DNA of 64,000 nt, from NCBI GenBank assembly GCA_001662425.1, contig BDDC01000006.1, positions 122,701 to 186,700 on the forward strand. The letters are read 5' to 3'. Shown here in pieces: positions 31,195 through 43,868 of the stretch. The notes below the pieces were generated by a model. That model was not told the origin of the DNA and ran no database searches. It saw only the letters and a program-made list of their open reading frames with translations. The position numbers and the translations under genes were made by a program. This stretch comes from Chlamydomonas sphaeroides (lineage: Eukaryota; Chlorophyta; Chlorophyceae; Chlamydomonadales; Chlamydomonadaceae). Numbering within the stretch: position 1 is the first letter of the stretch; the number at the start of each line of letters is the position of its first letter.

Positions 31195-34100
31195 CTACTC
31201 GTCCTCGCCCACCTCCTCGCCCTCCTCCACATCGTCCGCCGCCGCTGCTGCCCCTCCTGCGGTCTTCTCCTTGTACGCCTTCATGGCCTCGGCGTACCGC
31301 ACCTTGTCCTTTGCAGCCATCTCCTCGTACTGCGCCCTGTCCTCGGGCCCCATGGCCTTCCACCGTTCGCCCAGCACCTTGCCCACCTCGCCGAACGCGA
31401 TGCCTGCGGCCGGACCGGCGGACGAGGCACACGCCGTGAGCGCACGCAAGGCACGCTTGCGGAAAGGAAGTAAGGAACCCGGCACCAGACTCACGGCCGC
31501 CGGTCCTGTCAATCTGGCTGACCCCCTTGCGAGCCTGAACCCAAGCCCTGCCCTCCCGATTATTGCCATAGCCTCGCACGCAGCCATAACGAACCGTACC
31601 ACCCACGCCTTGCCATAGCCTCGCACGCACCTGGGTTATCTTGCTTGACCTTGTCGCGGTTGGAGTTGGAGAAGTACATGAAGGCGGACAGGTTCTTCTT
31701 GGGCGCGTTGGGGTCCTTCTTCTTGCGCTCCTTCTTGGCGGGCGGCCCGCCCTCGCCGGCCTCGCCGGCCTTGTCCTTCTTGCCCTTGGCCTTGGCCTTG
31801 GCCTTACCGCCGCTGCCGCCCTCGGCCGGAGCGTCGCCGTCGGGCTCGCGCTTGGTGGGCGTGGACTTCTCTGCGGCGCAACAGCATGGGAGGGCTCAGG
31901 CGATCGCAGCCCCCACCCAGACAGCGTGCTTGATACAGGTGCAAAGGTTTGGCTTGGATCTGTCAATCAATGCCCTGCTGCCCCTGCTGGTTGGCTGCAA
32001 ATCGCGGCGGGCCCACCTTTAGCGGGCTTTTTGGCTGGCTTCTCCTCGCCGCCCTCGGCGCCCTCCTTCTTCCGCTTCTTCTTATTGAACACTTCGACCG
32101 GCACGCCTGGGGCCGTGCCGGGGGAGCGAGGGGTTCGGCGTTGGCAGGTACGACATTATGTTCGAAAGTTGACAAAGCCGCGAAGGCCAGCCCGCAGGTC
32201 AGCTAGCGAGTGGAAGGGGCAGCGGAGCGCATCGTGGCGCAGGGAAAGCACGCAGCCCCCACCTCACCTTCCTCCTCGATCATCTCCGCGTCGTCGTCCT
32301 CGTCAATGTCCTCGCTGCTCTCCGTGGCGCCCGCGGCGTCGAAGTCCTCGTCCTCGTCGTCCTCGTCGTCGTCCGCCTCGGCGGCCGCGCGTCGCATGCC
32401 TACGCATCGGCACACACGCGGCACCAGCGGGATGGGGGGCACCCGGTGCCAGTCAGCCGACAGCGCCACGCCGGGCCCCTGGAGCAGCACCCCTTGTGTG
32501 GCGTCGCAGCGGTGCCGACATCCGCGGCTGGATCGCCCGGTGCTCCACCCGCAGCCATGTCGCCATCCGGCCGCCACGCGCACCAGCCGTGGCAAGCCTC
32601 CCCCAACCACACACACGTGCAGGCACACACGCACGCAAACCCAAACGCGCACAAGCGCACGCAAACCAAGACCTCTAGGCAGGAGGCCGGGTGCCTCACC
32701 TGGGTCCATGTCGTCGTCCGCGTCCATGCCCAGGGCGGCGCCGCCCGGCCCGCGCTTGGCGTGTGCCAGGTTCTCGATGGGGATGCCCTTCTTGTTGATG
32801 AACTCAAACAGGTTGCCCCACTCGGAACGCTGGATGTTCCTGCAGGCGCCCCAGTGCCGCGCAGCCACAGCACGGCATGCCCCCGCACGTCATGCACGGG
32901 AGACGGGACGCGGCCTGCTGCGCGCGCGCAACCCGAAGCCGCCTGCCTCCCTTCCCCCCGTCCTTCCGTACCAGTACCACCGCTTTACAACCGCTACCAG
33001 ACCTCCTCCTCACCTCACGTCTTTGCGCTCCCCTCTCGCCCCGCCCCGCCCAACCCCGCCCCGGTCCACCTGAACTGGTGCTCCGTGCCGCCCTTGAGCC
33101 GCACCACCAGGTCAAACGTGCGCACGCTGCTGCTCACGGCGCCGCTGCCCTGCCGCGCGAACTCGACGCTCTCAATGTCGTTGTCGGGAATGAGCAGCGG
33201 CGGCTTTTGGATGTAGAAGAAGCCGCGGTCGAGCGGGTAGAGCTGAGGGGGCGGGGGGCCAGGGGGGTCGGGGATGTGTCATGAAGTTGCGCACGGTGGG
33301 ACGCACGTACCCGGGATGTAGGCTGGGAGGGACCGGCTTGCAGCATCGCCACGAGGCCGATTCGCGTGTCTCTCGCCTGTCACGCGTCAGCCGCGGGGTA
33401 CCTCGCCCCACCTAGGAGCCCAGCACCACACCCAGCCGCCCGCTCGCCCTGCCACACCCCAGCCCCGCACCTGGCCGTCGTCCGCCTTGTATGAGCAGCG
33501 CACCGACACGCCGTTGTCGGCGGCGTTTCGGAAGTGGCCTGGCCGCGTGATGCGCGCCCCCGACAGCCCGCGCAGCAGCTTGGCGAACACCTCGTGCACG
33601 GGGCCGCTCATCTCGGTGGACAGCTTGCCGCCGTTCTGCGGGCGAGGGAGCGGCAGGATAGATATGGCAATGACACCCTTGCCTTGACATGCTTGCGCCA
33701 CGGCCCGGTGCCAACGGGCGAGGCTGAGCGCCTGATACAACCGCAGTGTATTCAAGTGTTAGGTAAAGACGCATTGTATGTTTGCGTCCACGCCCAAGAC
33801 CGTCCGCGACCGGTGGTTGCCGCGCCCTTTCACTGTCAGCCCGCAACGCCATGCAGCGGGGCTCGCCTTCTCGTTCTTGGCCGCGAGCGCCTCCTCCGTC
33901 ATGTCCAGCTCCACGGTGATGTCGTCGTCGGTGGGGAACTGGCACAGCAGGTGCGCGTAGTAGGTCTGGGCAGGGGTTGGGGAGGCGGGTGATGGCGGAG
34001 CGGGGCGGGGCAGCGAAGGGCGTAAGCTCGCTGCTCGGCACGCTGCTGTGCGTCGCAGGCGGCGTCGCTGCAGGCCCGCGCCTGGCCTCTGAAGGTTGCT

Positions 34101-37100
34101 GCTCCGGCTGCCCATCATCTCAGGTGTGCGCCTGCCTGTGGCTGGCTCTGTAGGCTCGGGATCTTTGGCCAAGCGACCAGCAACCCCTGGTGCACAGCAT
34201 GGTGCACGCCCCTAGCTATGGAGGTACTACAAGCGCCCAGGAACTGGCCGAGGAAAGTGGACAGCAGAAAGACCGAAGCGACAGGCCCCGTGCCCGCACC
34301 TGGCCCTTGCGGATGGGCGGGTCGAGCGAGATGACGACCAGCGTGTGGGGCGTGTTGTGCTTTGGCAGGATGAAGAGGCGCTGGATGGAGGTGAAGCGGA
34401 CCTTGAAGTCTTGGGACTGGCGGGGTCGGGGTTGAAGTAGGCGGGCAGCAGGGGTGGGTTGTGAGCTAGGACGCGGAGCAAGAAAGCGCATGGCACGCAA
34501 GACGAGCAGACGGCGGCCCCCAAGACCCAGCGTCGTGAGGGTGGGCATAGAGGGCCGTCCGGGTGTCGTGTTGGTGCGCAACCACTGCCGGGCGTCAACC
34601 GCCACGGGCCGCCGCTTTTCTCACAAGGCCACCTCTTCCCCTCTTTGCCTCGTCTCCCGCTGACCCGACCCTTCCTGCCTTTCTCCCTCCTCTGCCCCAC
34701 ATCACCAACGTGGCCCCCGGCTGCAGGCAGGCCCTCCCATCTCCCCCCACATCACAGTGCGCTTTACTCCTCGAACCTCCTCACCCGCCTGCCCCCCTCC
34801 TGCACCCCACGTCACCCACCTGGCCCCCCAGCTGCAGGTAGCCCAGGTGCATCTCCACCTCGAAGCGGCCGCGGGGCGCCAGGATGCCGACCTGGCCACC
34901 AGGCAGGGGGCAGGGGGGAAAGGGCGGAAGGGGGGTTGGTGTCGCGGCACACGGCAGGCCAGTCACGTGTCGGACAGCGAGAGGAGCCACATGCCCAGGC
35001 GCAGGGACCCACGAGGCATGGCCCACACACAGCCCCTGGACACTGCCTCGGGCCCTGGGGACAGCGGCCTGGGGCCACGGCGCATCCTGGGCCTGGCCGC
35101 CGCAGGCGGGGGGCGGGGGCCGGGCTGCCGCAAGCCCTGCCTGGGCTCTTCCGCAGGGCTGCCCTGACTGCTAGTGCCCAGTGCCCCCCGACCGGCCTTG
35201 GCCCCGCCCGCTCGCGCCGGCTCTGGGCCCTCAGCCCTGCTCCCCGCCCCGGGCACACCACGTCCGCCAACCTGCACACTTGCTCATTCGTTTGACGCTC
35301 ATTTAGGCCACATGTCGCAGCGCACGTACGACGGAAAACCCGGCAAACCAGGCAAACCACCTCCGGCCCCAACCTCCGGCCCAAATCTCACCTCCTGGAA
35401 TACGCACACCGGCTCGTCGGCGGCCGCCGCCTCCGTGTCCGCGTGCGGCAGCAGCGCGTCCAGCAGCACCTGCGAGGCGAGGGCGCCAGGGGCGGCCTTG
35501 ACCCACGGCTGTGTGCGGTTTGCGGGCATCCTTGTTGACGGGCGACCATCGGCGGTCGCGCGGCAAGCGCTGCCGTCCTGCCTCGGTGGCGCCTCTGCTG
35601 GCCTGCCGCCGCCAGGCGGCCTCTTCCCCTTCCCCTTGCACAGCCGAAAGCATGCCCCGCTTTGCGCATGCCAGTCCGTACATAGGCCGGTCACGCCACG
35701 CGGCCACGGCTCTGCACACCGCCCTCACCAGCACCTCCCTCCCCGGACACTCGCCTCCCTGACCCTGCCACATCAACCCGTGCGCCCTCGGCTGCCGGCA
35801 CCTCAAGGCCCTGCACCCTCCCCGGCCCCTTTGCTATTGCCCTGCCCCCACCACCCACACGCCCACCTCCAACCCAAAACAACGTCCTACCCCTGGGCCA
35901 ACACCTCCCCGCCCGGGCCCACGCGCCGGGTGCACCACCCCGGACCCTGCACTCCCGGAAGCCCACACCAGTCCCAGCTGCACCACCACCACCATCACCA
36001 CCAACCCGCCGACCCACCTTGGCGGGCGGCACCTCCTCGCCCTGCGCCGGAAACTCCTCGCAGCCGGGCGGCACGCAGAAGGCCAGCTCCGTGAGCATGT
36101 CCTCCGCCACCTCGGCCCCCGAGTCGTCCACGTGCAGCTCCAGCATCACGTCATCCTGGAGGGCACGGCGCGGGCGCAGGGTCCCGCCGGCACGTGATGC
36201 ATGCATCAAATCACGATGACTATGTGCGCTGTTGGGCGGACTGTTGCAGGCCTGGCGACCTCCCGCAGGGGTTTGCTGCGGGGCTCCGATAGCGCAGGCG
36301 CGCGTACTGTGGCTGTGTGCCCTATGAGGCGTGTTGTGCTGGCGGCAAGGGCGGCTGGCGCCGTCACAACTCCATCCGTGGCACCTGCACCGGCCGAGGC
36401 GGACCCAGGGGCCCACTGCCGCAAGCGCGGGCCGGCCAGCACAGCTTGACTGGAGCACTCCGCCGCCTGCTAGTCAGGTCGCCCGCGCTCCAGCTGCAGC
36501 TCCTGCTCAGCTCCGCCGGATGGCCATTGCTCCCCGTCCCGCTGTGCGCACGGCCCGCTGGCGTCTCGCCGCGAGAGACGCCGGCGACACGGCTGCTCCG
36601 AGACGCTGCTGGTCACCGGCAGTGGGGCTCCGCTGCTCGCACCTTGTTCTGCTGGGCCGTGCACACGTCCGGCAGCGGCAGCTCGAACGCCAGCTTGCCG
36701 GCCACCAGGAACGACAGCGAGGCGCCCCGCAGCTTGATCGCGCCCCAGTTGTGGCCGTTGGTGGACAGCGCCTCCTCCGCCACGCCGTCCAGCGCTAGCG
36801 TGTTGCGGGCATAGCCCTGGATGGCGTCCAGGTCCTGCACCGGCGAGGGGGCCCGAGTGAGGCTGGGCGCGCCGGCGCTGGCTACCGCCGGGTCCGCATG
36901 TTGCCCCGTACCGTGTGAGACGTGGGGGCTGCCTGGCCCATGCCTGCCCCGCACGTTGGCCCGTCCCGTGCCACCCCAGGGGGCTGGGCCTGCCCCAGCT
37001 GGCTCCCGCCGGCCCGCCGGCCCCGCACCTTGTCCCTGAAGCCCAGAAAGTTGACCGTGGCCCCGCCTTTTCTCCGCACGCTCAGCTGGCACCCGCGCGG

Positions 37101-37348
37101 CACCTTCGTCCACGCGAGGCTGTCGATTTCGTCCTTCTTCACCTCTATCAACTTGCTGCCGTGCTTACGGCGCCAGGAGAAGCCCCCAGGCGTCAGCTTG
37201 AGCTGGCCCGACGACTGCGGCAGTAGCGAGAGCGCGGCCTTGGCACGAGAGCAGGCGCGCCGAAAATGCGCAGCCGGCCAAGTATGCTCACCACACCACC
37301 GCGGCTGCCCAGCCATATCTCGCCAAACGCCTGAACGCCCTCAGCCAT
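31195..37348 (-). CDS. SSRP1: FACT complex subunit SSRP1
   Basis: Fifteen exons (37348-37292, 37238-37029, 36834-36643, 36155-36018, 35469-35392, 34891-34820, 34416-34300, 33965-33867, 33635-33471, 33242-33070, 32839-32700, 32399-32268, 32106-32017, 31870-31631, 31403-31195) give 703 residues. SSRP1 pairs with SPT16 as the FACT histone chaperone in transcription and replication. It starts MAEGVQAFGEIWLGSRGG; the PH-like domains contain TKVPRGCQLSV, NFLGFRDK, FELPLPDVCTAQQNK, VMLELHVDD, RLFILPKHN, VVISLDPPIRKGQ, GPVHEVFAKLLRGLSGARIT and FRNIQRSEWGNLFEFI. A long acidic stretch (DDDEDDEDEDF) and a Lys-rich linker precede a C-terminal HMG box (DPNAPKKNLSAFMYFSNSNR, IAFGEVGKVLGERWKAM). The order matches plant SSRP1. 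The exon-8 donor is either GC (AAG|GCGAGC) or a GT 36 bases further on; the GC form gives the family-like sequence. Confidence 0.96.
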
Positions 37349-38095
37349 CCTGGCCGGCTGGAGGGCCCGACTCGCGCCGCGAGTGTACCAGGATCTTCGC
37401 GCCGCTCTTCAAACGTAGCAAACTATGACGGTAACAACGAGCGTTTTGTAGAAGTGCGGTGCGGTTGATAGCGGGGAAAGCGACTGGATTGAAATGGCGC
37501 GCGATCGCAGGGTTGAATGTTGTCAAGTTCAAGTTGCAGAGCTTCAACCCTTGTGCCCCAGTTGCCGACGATGCAAGCGTATTGCACAACTATTGCTGCT
37601 CTATTGAAGCCTTTCAGGCTGTCACACACGAACCCTGGCACTCACGGAATGCACATGCCGAGGCAGCGGCGCCGCAGTGCACACACGCCAGCAGCTCTTA
37701 CGGCGCGGGTCACCCAGGGGTAGCATGCACGATTGAGGTCACATTTTCGGTTACCCTTTCAACACCTCCGTGCTCGCCTCAGCGCAGCGAGGAGCTACCG
37801 TAGTCCTCCAAAGAAAGCGAAAATACGTCGTATGCGGCCATCCTGCGTCATGAAAGCCTGCGGGCCCCGAGCACCGCGCCTCCTACCCTGAGCCACCAGA
37901 GGCGGGGCCAGCCCGCACTCTCTTGCCAACTCTCCTTCCGCATGCCATGGGCCTCATCCGCGCGCATGGGGGCAGGAACATCCCACTTCTCCTACAGCGC
38001 CGCTCGGCTTTGCCCCAACACCTCCCGTCTTTCAACGCCGCCGCGCCTGCGCCTCAGCCCGTCTTGCCCAGTCCGCACCCACACCGCCTCCTCCC
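37349..38095. other. Intergenic, SSRP1 promoter side
   Basis: It contains the SSRP1 promoter and the 3' untranslated region of GID8. Local composition is lower in GC between 37400 and 37630. No gene is supported. Confidence 0.55.
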
Positions 38096-39857
38096 CTAGT
38101 CGGTCTTGATGGGCACCGTCAGCTGCGCCGTGGCCAGGTCGTTGATGCGCGGGTAGATGGCCCGCTCGTCCAGCTGAGCCTGCGCCCACAGCAGCAGCTT
38201 GAGCAGCAGCGGCAGCCGCGGCTCGCGCTCCTGGGCCTGCGGGAGGCAGGCACGGGCGGGCGAGCGTGGGGTCGCACGCCGGCAGGCGCACGCGGGTTTG
38301 CCTAGGGAGGTTTCAGGGCCCATGGCCCGGCGGCAGCACCGGCAATCCCGGGGGCGCGCCCACCTGAGAGGCCAGGATGGCTGCGTTGAGCTCGGAGGCC
38401 GTCTTCTGGCGCTGCGCCACCTCCATCAGGTCAGCCACGGGGCTGGCCTTGGTGTCGTCGAACGCCAGCAGCGCCACGGTGCGCTCTGGCAGTAGGGTCA
38501 GGGTGGGGTTGGAGGGTCGGGGCAGCGGAGCAGGGCAGGCGACGGGGGGCACCAGGAGCGGCGCGAGCCAAGCGGGCAGCCGGCTGGCCTTCGATGACAC
38601 ATGGGAGCAGCTGCCGTGCCCAGCCGCCGCCGTTCCGTGCTGGCCTACGCCACCTGATGTTCGCTGGGGCCAACGAGATTACCGCACCCTCCGCTGCACC
38701 TTCTTGGCCTCAGAGTCCGGTGCGCAGCTTCATTGACCCCGACTCCGGCCCGCACCCAGCACCTCCGGACCTCAGGGCCCTGTGCCCATCGCGGCGCCTC
38801 AAGGTCTGCCGACCGGCCGCTGGTTCCGAATTTCTCCGGACGATGAGCAGCGCCGACCGTGCTGTCCTGCCCGAAACCCCGACGCCGGCAACGGTCCCAC
38901 GACGCCAGCGGCTCTCACCCAGCTCCTCCAGGAAGCCAGGGTTCTCCTCGGCAAGCGGCGCCAGGTACTCCTGCGCAAAGTCCAGCGCCGCCTCTACGCT
39001 GCCGCCACGGATCAGCTCGATAAGCCGCTGCTGCTGCAGATGGAAGAACAGCTGGGGCTGCGACTCGAGGATCTGGGACGTGACAGGAGGGAACAGGAGG
39101 GGCGGAGGGGGGGCGTGCGACTGAGTAGTTTCCGGCAAGGCGCAGGGCCCCAACCCAAGCCACATCGCCCAAGCAGCCACTCGTGAGATATGACGCCATA
39201 CGTCCCCGGCCCATGCCTCCAGCCCTGCGACAAGCGCACCTCTGGGGCCAGCCTCACGCCTCCAGGGAACGGCCCGCAGCCCCAGGCCCCAGCCGTCAAC
39301 ACAGCCCCACGCCCCAGCCCTCGACCCCATCCCCACCTCCGGGTCTAGGTCGTTGACCCGCTCCATGGCCCCCTCCACATCGCCGCCTGTGACCGCCCTC
39401 CGGACCTCCATGCGGTCCGTAATGGCGTCCAGGTTGACGCCAGGTGGGGTGCCGCTCTCGGATTCAAACATGCGGGCCGCCTCTACGTAGCCCTGCCCGC
39501 TCGGAGGACGGCGGTGCGGGTTCAGGGCTACCGGTACTTAAGACAGCCATGGGGTCGACCTTGCGACCGCAAGGGCCCAGCGCCGTGCCCCACGCCCCTG
39601 ACCCCCCCCCCAACTCCCCCCTCCAACGCCATCTTCGCTGTGCGCTGCATTGTCGGCGCGCACCTCCGTGACAAGGAAGTTCATGATAACCCGGTTGATG
39701 TCCTCCTTGGCGACCTTCACGCTCGTAAGCTTTTGCTCCCATGTTTCAAGAGGTATAGTCTTCTTGGAGCCCGCCTGAAGCCGTGCCAGCACGCGTCAGC
39801 GCGAGCTGCCGTGAGTGTAGCCCTAGCGGCATTTTCGCTCACCTCGCCCCGCCCCAT
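38096..39857 (-). CDS. GID8: GID8-type CTLH ubiquitin-ligase subunit
   Basis: Six exons (39857-39843, 39774-39664, 39492-39337, 39072-38919, 38485-38364, 38236-38096) encode 232 residues, the normal length for GID8/TWA1. It is a core scaffold of the GID/CTLH E3 complex, linking substrate receptors to the RING subunits. The LisH segment is INRVIMNFLVTEGYVEAARM, the CTLH segment spans TDRMEVRRAV to LDFAQEYLAPL with the invariant-looking LFFHLQQQRLIELIR, and the CRA segment includes TVALLAFDD and TASELNAAIL. It ends WAQAQLDERAIYPRINDL. Similarity to plant GID8 is continuous along the protein. Exon 1 codes for only five residues (MGRGE). The gene is head to head with PSF2. Confidence 0.95.
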
Positions 39858-40342
39858 CGCCACCTAAGGTTGAAGAGAACCTGTCAGTCTGGCACGTCGT
39901 TGATTGTGGGTGTGACAGAGCTCGCGGGGAGAATACGCGTCAGCACAGGGGAGCAATCGCGCGCACGCTGATGTGGATTATGTTGTGCGCAAATGTTTAA
40001 CTAGTAATATCTGGGGCTCGACTGAGGGTCCTGCAGCATTGGGATGCATGGGATTTCGGGCGGGCAAAGCTGTCGGTGCTTCTCGCCGCGCTCAGGACGC
40101 CCTACCAGCACCACCTGCACCCAAGAAAGTAACATTCTACGCGACGTGAAACTCTGAACGCTGCCGATACGACAGCCGAGCACATTGGAGCGTTCGCTTG
40201 TGCTCATGCCCGGGCCAGCGCGTGCCACAGTGAGCCGCAATACAACATAAGTACTCCTTATATCGACCCCTTGCTTGCGTCGGCACCTCACTGTGCATCG
40301 TTCGTGCGGCGATAAGGACGTCCGGCCTGCTCGCGCGGGACC
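39858..40342. promoter_or_regulatory. Divergent promoter of GID8 and PSF2
   Basis: The two start codons are 485 bp apart on opposite strands, so this segment must supply both promoters. Composition is lower in GC around 39990-40015. No defined element is assigned. Confidence 0.5.
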
Positions 40343-42476
40343 ATGCCCACGCCGTCGCTGTTCGAGTATGTAGCGTCAAAGAATGAGGAGCCGCCGGCGA
40401 CGCCTGAGGAGGTGAGTGTGCACTGACACGCACCAAGAGCTGCGGCTTGTGTTGCGACATCGCTGTCAGCCCACGCCACACTCGACGCTCCTGCACAGCT
40501 CGAGTTCCTGGCGGAGCAGGAGCGCGTCATCGTGATTCCCAACTTCAGCCTACAGACGCCGAACAGCATGCTGCCGTGCATAGAGGTGCGACCACGTCAG
40601 GGCCGCGCCACGGGGCGGCGCCCACCCGCTCGCCCGCACGCTGGTGGCCCCCAGCACAACACGCACCCAATTACCTCTGAAGGCCCCTGTGCTACCCGCA
40701 GAAGTCATACGGCCCGTTCCGACCCAACATCCCGCTGGAAATCCCCCTCTACCTGGCGCTGTCGCTGCACCGGAGAGGCAAATGCCGCATCCAGCCGCCC
40801 GACTGGATGGCCAAGGACCGGCTCAAGGGTGGGGCACGGGCATATCTGCGGTCCCCAACGCACGCGCAGCTCAGCCCACACCTCCGCGCTGCAGCAGCTA
40901 GCCCTTGCCTGCTGCCCTTCACTGGCGCCAAGGGCCCCCAAGGACACACGCTCGCGCACGCGCTCATGCTCAAGCCCAGGGCGCGTCGTCCGTTTCGCGG
41001 CCCAGTCGACACGCCGCCACCACCGCGGCCCGCCCTCCGACCTGCTGCTGGCGCCCCCCTGGCCCGCGCGCCCGCCCCGCGCAGCCCTGCTGGACGAGGA
41101 GCGCACCATCCCGCAGTACTTCCAGCCCGTGCCCACCTACTTCGTGGAGGTCAGCAAGATGCTGTTCATGGAGGCGCCCGTGATCTTTGGATCCAACGAC
41201 GAGGTCGTCGAGGTGCGGCGGATCCAGCCTGGGTGCGGCGGATCCAGCCTGGGTGCGGCGGATCCAGCCTGGGTGCGGCGGAGCCCTGTGGCTGGCCTCG
41301 CATGCTTTCCGGCCGGGGCGGGCCGAGCAGCCGCGCGGCTGTCCGCGGCGCAACGCGGAGGGCTGCGTTGCGGTTGACACGCGCTCGTAGGATGCTGGCG
41401 CTTGCAGGGCAGGCGCTGCTCGGAGGCTGCAGCTGGCGCCCAGCTGCATCATCGCACTGCCGCAGCCGCCGTGCCGGCAACCCCACCCGCCCTCTGCGTC
41501 TTGCACGCCGCAGCTCCAGGAGCTGGTGGAGGAGCTGCGCAAGGTGCGAGACAACAAGATCCTGGACGGCCTCAGAAAGGTGCGCGCCGGTGTCGCGGCA
41601 CGCAGCACCGCCACAGTGGGGTGGCAGCGGCGTGCAGCGTGGCACCGAGCGCCTGGCCCGCCTGCCAGCCAGCGCATGCGGGGCCGCCCTGGCCCTGCAC
41701 CGGCGGACACGCATACGGGCATCCAGCACCTCTGGCGGTGCTATGCTGCGTGTCTGTGTACGGCAGCTGGCAGCCCAGGGCAGGGGCACCGTCGGCCCCC
41801 CAGGCCCGTTCCGCCGATCCTGTCCATAGGCCAGGGCTGGGCGCGGCCTGGCGCGAAACCCGGCCCGGGCCCTGTCCGGGCACATGTGCAGGTGTCGGGC
41901 CCGTCAGGGCGGGCGCCTCGACCCTTGTGTAGAGGCACCCATCCAGGAGCGCCTCGCTCAGGGGCCCCTGGCCTGGCCTCGAGGGCCTGCTCGAGGAGGT
42001 GCCGCTGCGCGTCGCTGCTGGCAGCCAGCGTGGGCCGCCGCGCGGCGCCTGGGGCCATGAGGGGCTCCTGCCCAAAGGCCAAGGCTGAGCGCGGCCCGGC
42101 CCCGTGCGCGCAGGTGTCGGGGCCCATCACGGTCAAGCTGAACAACCTGTCAGCGTTCGAGACCAACAAGATCCGGCTGCTGTTCGAGAGCTCGCTCAAC
42201 ATGTGGCACCAGCTGGCCAGGGTGCGGCGGGCAGCAGGGCTGCGGGGCGGGGCGGGGCGCAGTGGGCAGCAGGCTGGGGGCGGGGATGTCAGGTGGCTGG
42301 CGGCGCGGGGCCGTCGGTGTGCATGAAGGTGCTACCTGCCTACGTGTCGTGTGCCTGCCTCGCCCATGTGCCGTCGCGCCGCCCTCGCCCATCCCGCCAT
42401 CAAACAACAGAACGACAAGGCCTGGCAGGACGCCAACGTTGCGGGCAGCATGGCGGACACGCCCGCCACTATTTGA
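40343..42476 (+). CDS. PSF2: GINS complex subunit PSF2
   Basis: Seven exons (40343-40411, 40499-40585, 40702-40828, 41085-41212, 41514-41579, 42114-42221, 42411-42476) encode 216 residues. PSF2 is part of the GINS tetramer that joins CDC45 and MCM2-7 in the replicative helicase. Typical segments are LEFLAEQERVIVIPNFS, GPFRPNIPLEIPLYLALSLH, RRGKCRIQPPDWM, YFVEVSKMLFM, LVEELRKVRDNKILDGLRK and VKLNNLSAFETNKIRLLFES. Length and order fit plant and animal PSF2. The N-terminal 23 residues and the C-terminal NDKAWQDANVAGSM tail are specific to this lineage. Introns 4 and 5 carry duplicated splice-site sequences, reported separately. Confidence 0.93.
41213..41280. repeat. 20-bp tandem repeat built from a splice donor
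   Basis: Three full copies and one partial copy of gtgcggcggatccagcctgg start exactly at the exon-4 donor of PSF2, so the GTGCGGCG donor-like sequence occurs four times in a row. Confidence 0.93.
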
Positions 42477-43868
42477 GGAGCTCGCACGGGGGCATGCGCG
42501 CCTGCCGCGGTGCGGCAAGGCCGGGACCCAGAGAGACAGAGCAGGCGTGCGGGTGCGGGCGGGTGCGGTACGTGGGTTACTGGCGAGGGCTTCCAGACAC
42601 CACGGCACTGCGTACGGTACGGACGGCTGCATACGGCGCTGCGCGACGGACTTGCGGCCGGTCAAGCGGACCGGACATATCTACCGGTTTGTGCGGCCGG
42701 GCGCGCGGCGCGGCGCGGCCGGACAGGTTTTACCGGTTTGGTAGGCGGCAGGTTGGTCCGCGGCGCGGCCTTGCCCCTCCCGCTATCCTACGTGCGTGGC
42801 GAAGGCATGGTGGCAGGGCGCTGCTGGCATGCGGTGGCGGCGCCCGGAGCCATGACCCCGCGCGAGAGTGCGGGTGCGCCCGACCAGATAGGGTGTGGGG
42901 CGCTGTCAGCCACGCAGGGGGTGTGGGGGCTGGACCAGGGGGCTACGATGAGTGCTGGCAGTAGTTGTGCATTATAAGCTGCGGCAGTGCGGCAGCATAG
43001 CAGGGTGCAGGGTGCGCTGCGCAGTAGCATGAGGCTGCTGTGTGCTGCTGTGTCCCGAAGGTGCCGAACGAACAGTGCGGTGGGTTCGGGTTTGGGGCGA
43101 AAGGCGGTGCGCGGAAGCACGGGCGCAGTCCATGGCGTGTGATGCGGCGGCGGGACGGCAGGTGCTGGGGTGGACGTGGACTTGCTTACGAGGGCTACGG
43201 CCTGCAGGGGCAGCACCTTGCGTGAAATCCGCAACCCGTGGCACCCCTTCCAAGCGCCGCCGCCCGATCCCAGTCAGTCTGCCAGTCCGCCGGGGGCAAG
43301 GAGCTCAGGGACACAACAGAGGAAACCCCAGCAACCAGAGACCAACGAGTGCCACATACAGCAGTACATACAGTCCTGGGTAAACAATGACGCTCGTCAG
43401 TGAAGCGATGGGTAGATGGCACGCAGGTCTATCGCTCCTGGCGCGCTGCCCCTGCACGCTAGCTCTGACTGCCCGGCCCCTGCATGGCCCCGCACCGCTC
43501 CCGCTAGCTAGCGAGCTGATGAGTACAAATAAAGACACTACACACATGCGCCGCGCCGCTGCTTGATTGCACACCCTTACGGAACCATCTTGCAGTGCTG
43601 ACAAGCAATGTCAACTTTGGCCGCGCACGCACGCAGGGCAATGGATCCCGCCTGCACCACAGGCGATGGACAGCTGCAGCAGCGGCACCTGCCTGCCTAC
43701 GCACCTACCTCACGTCACCCGCGGCCCGCCGTGCGTGGTCCCCGGTGCGCCGCCTACACACACACGTGGTCACGTGCTTACTATATGTTACCTATTTTTG
43801 CACACACACGCCCCCAGTACAGCTCATTACTGGTCCATTGGGCCGCCCCTGGCAGGCACACTTCTTCG
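42477..43868. other. Convergent intergenic region
   Basis: It contains the 3' end of PSF2 and the 3' end of the minus-strand frameshifted gene. Short open frames are present but no domain, splice pattern or repeat supports a gene. Confidence 0.5.
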
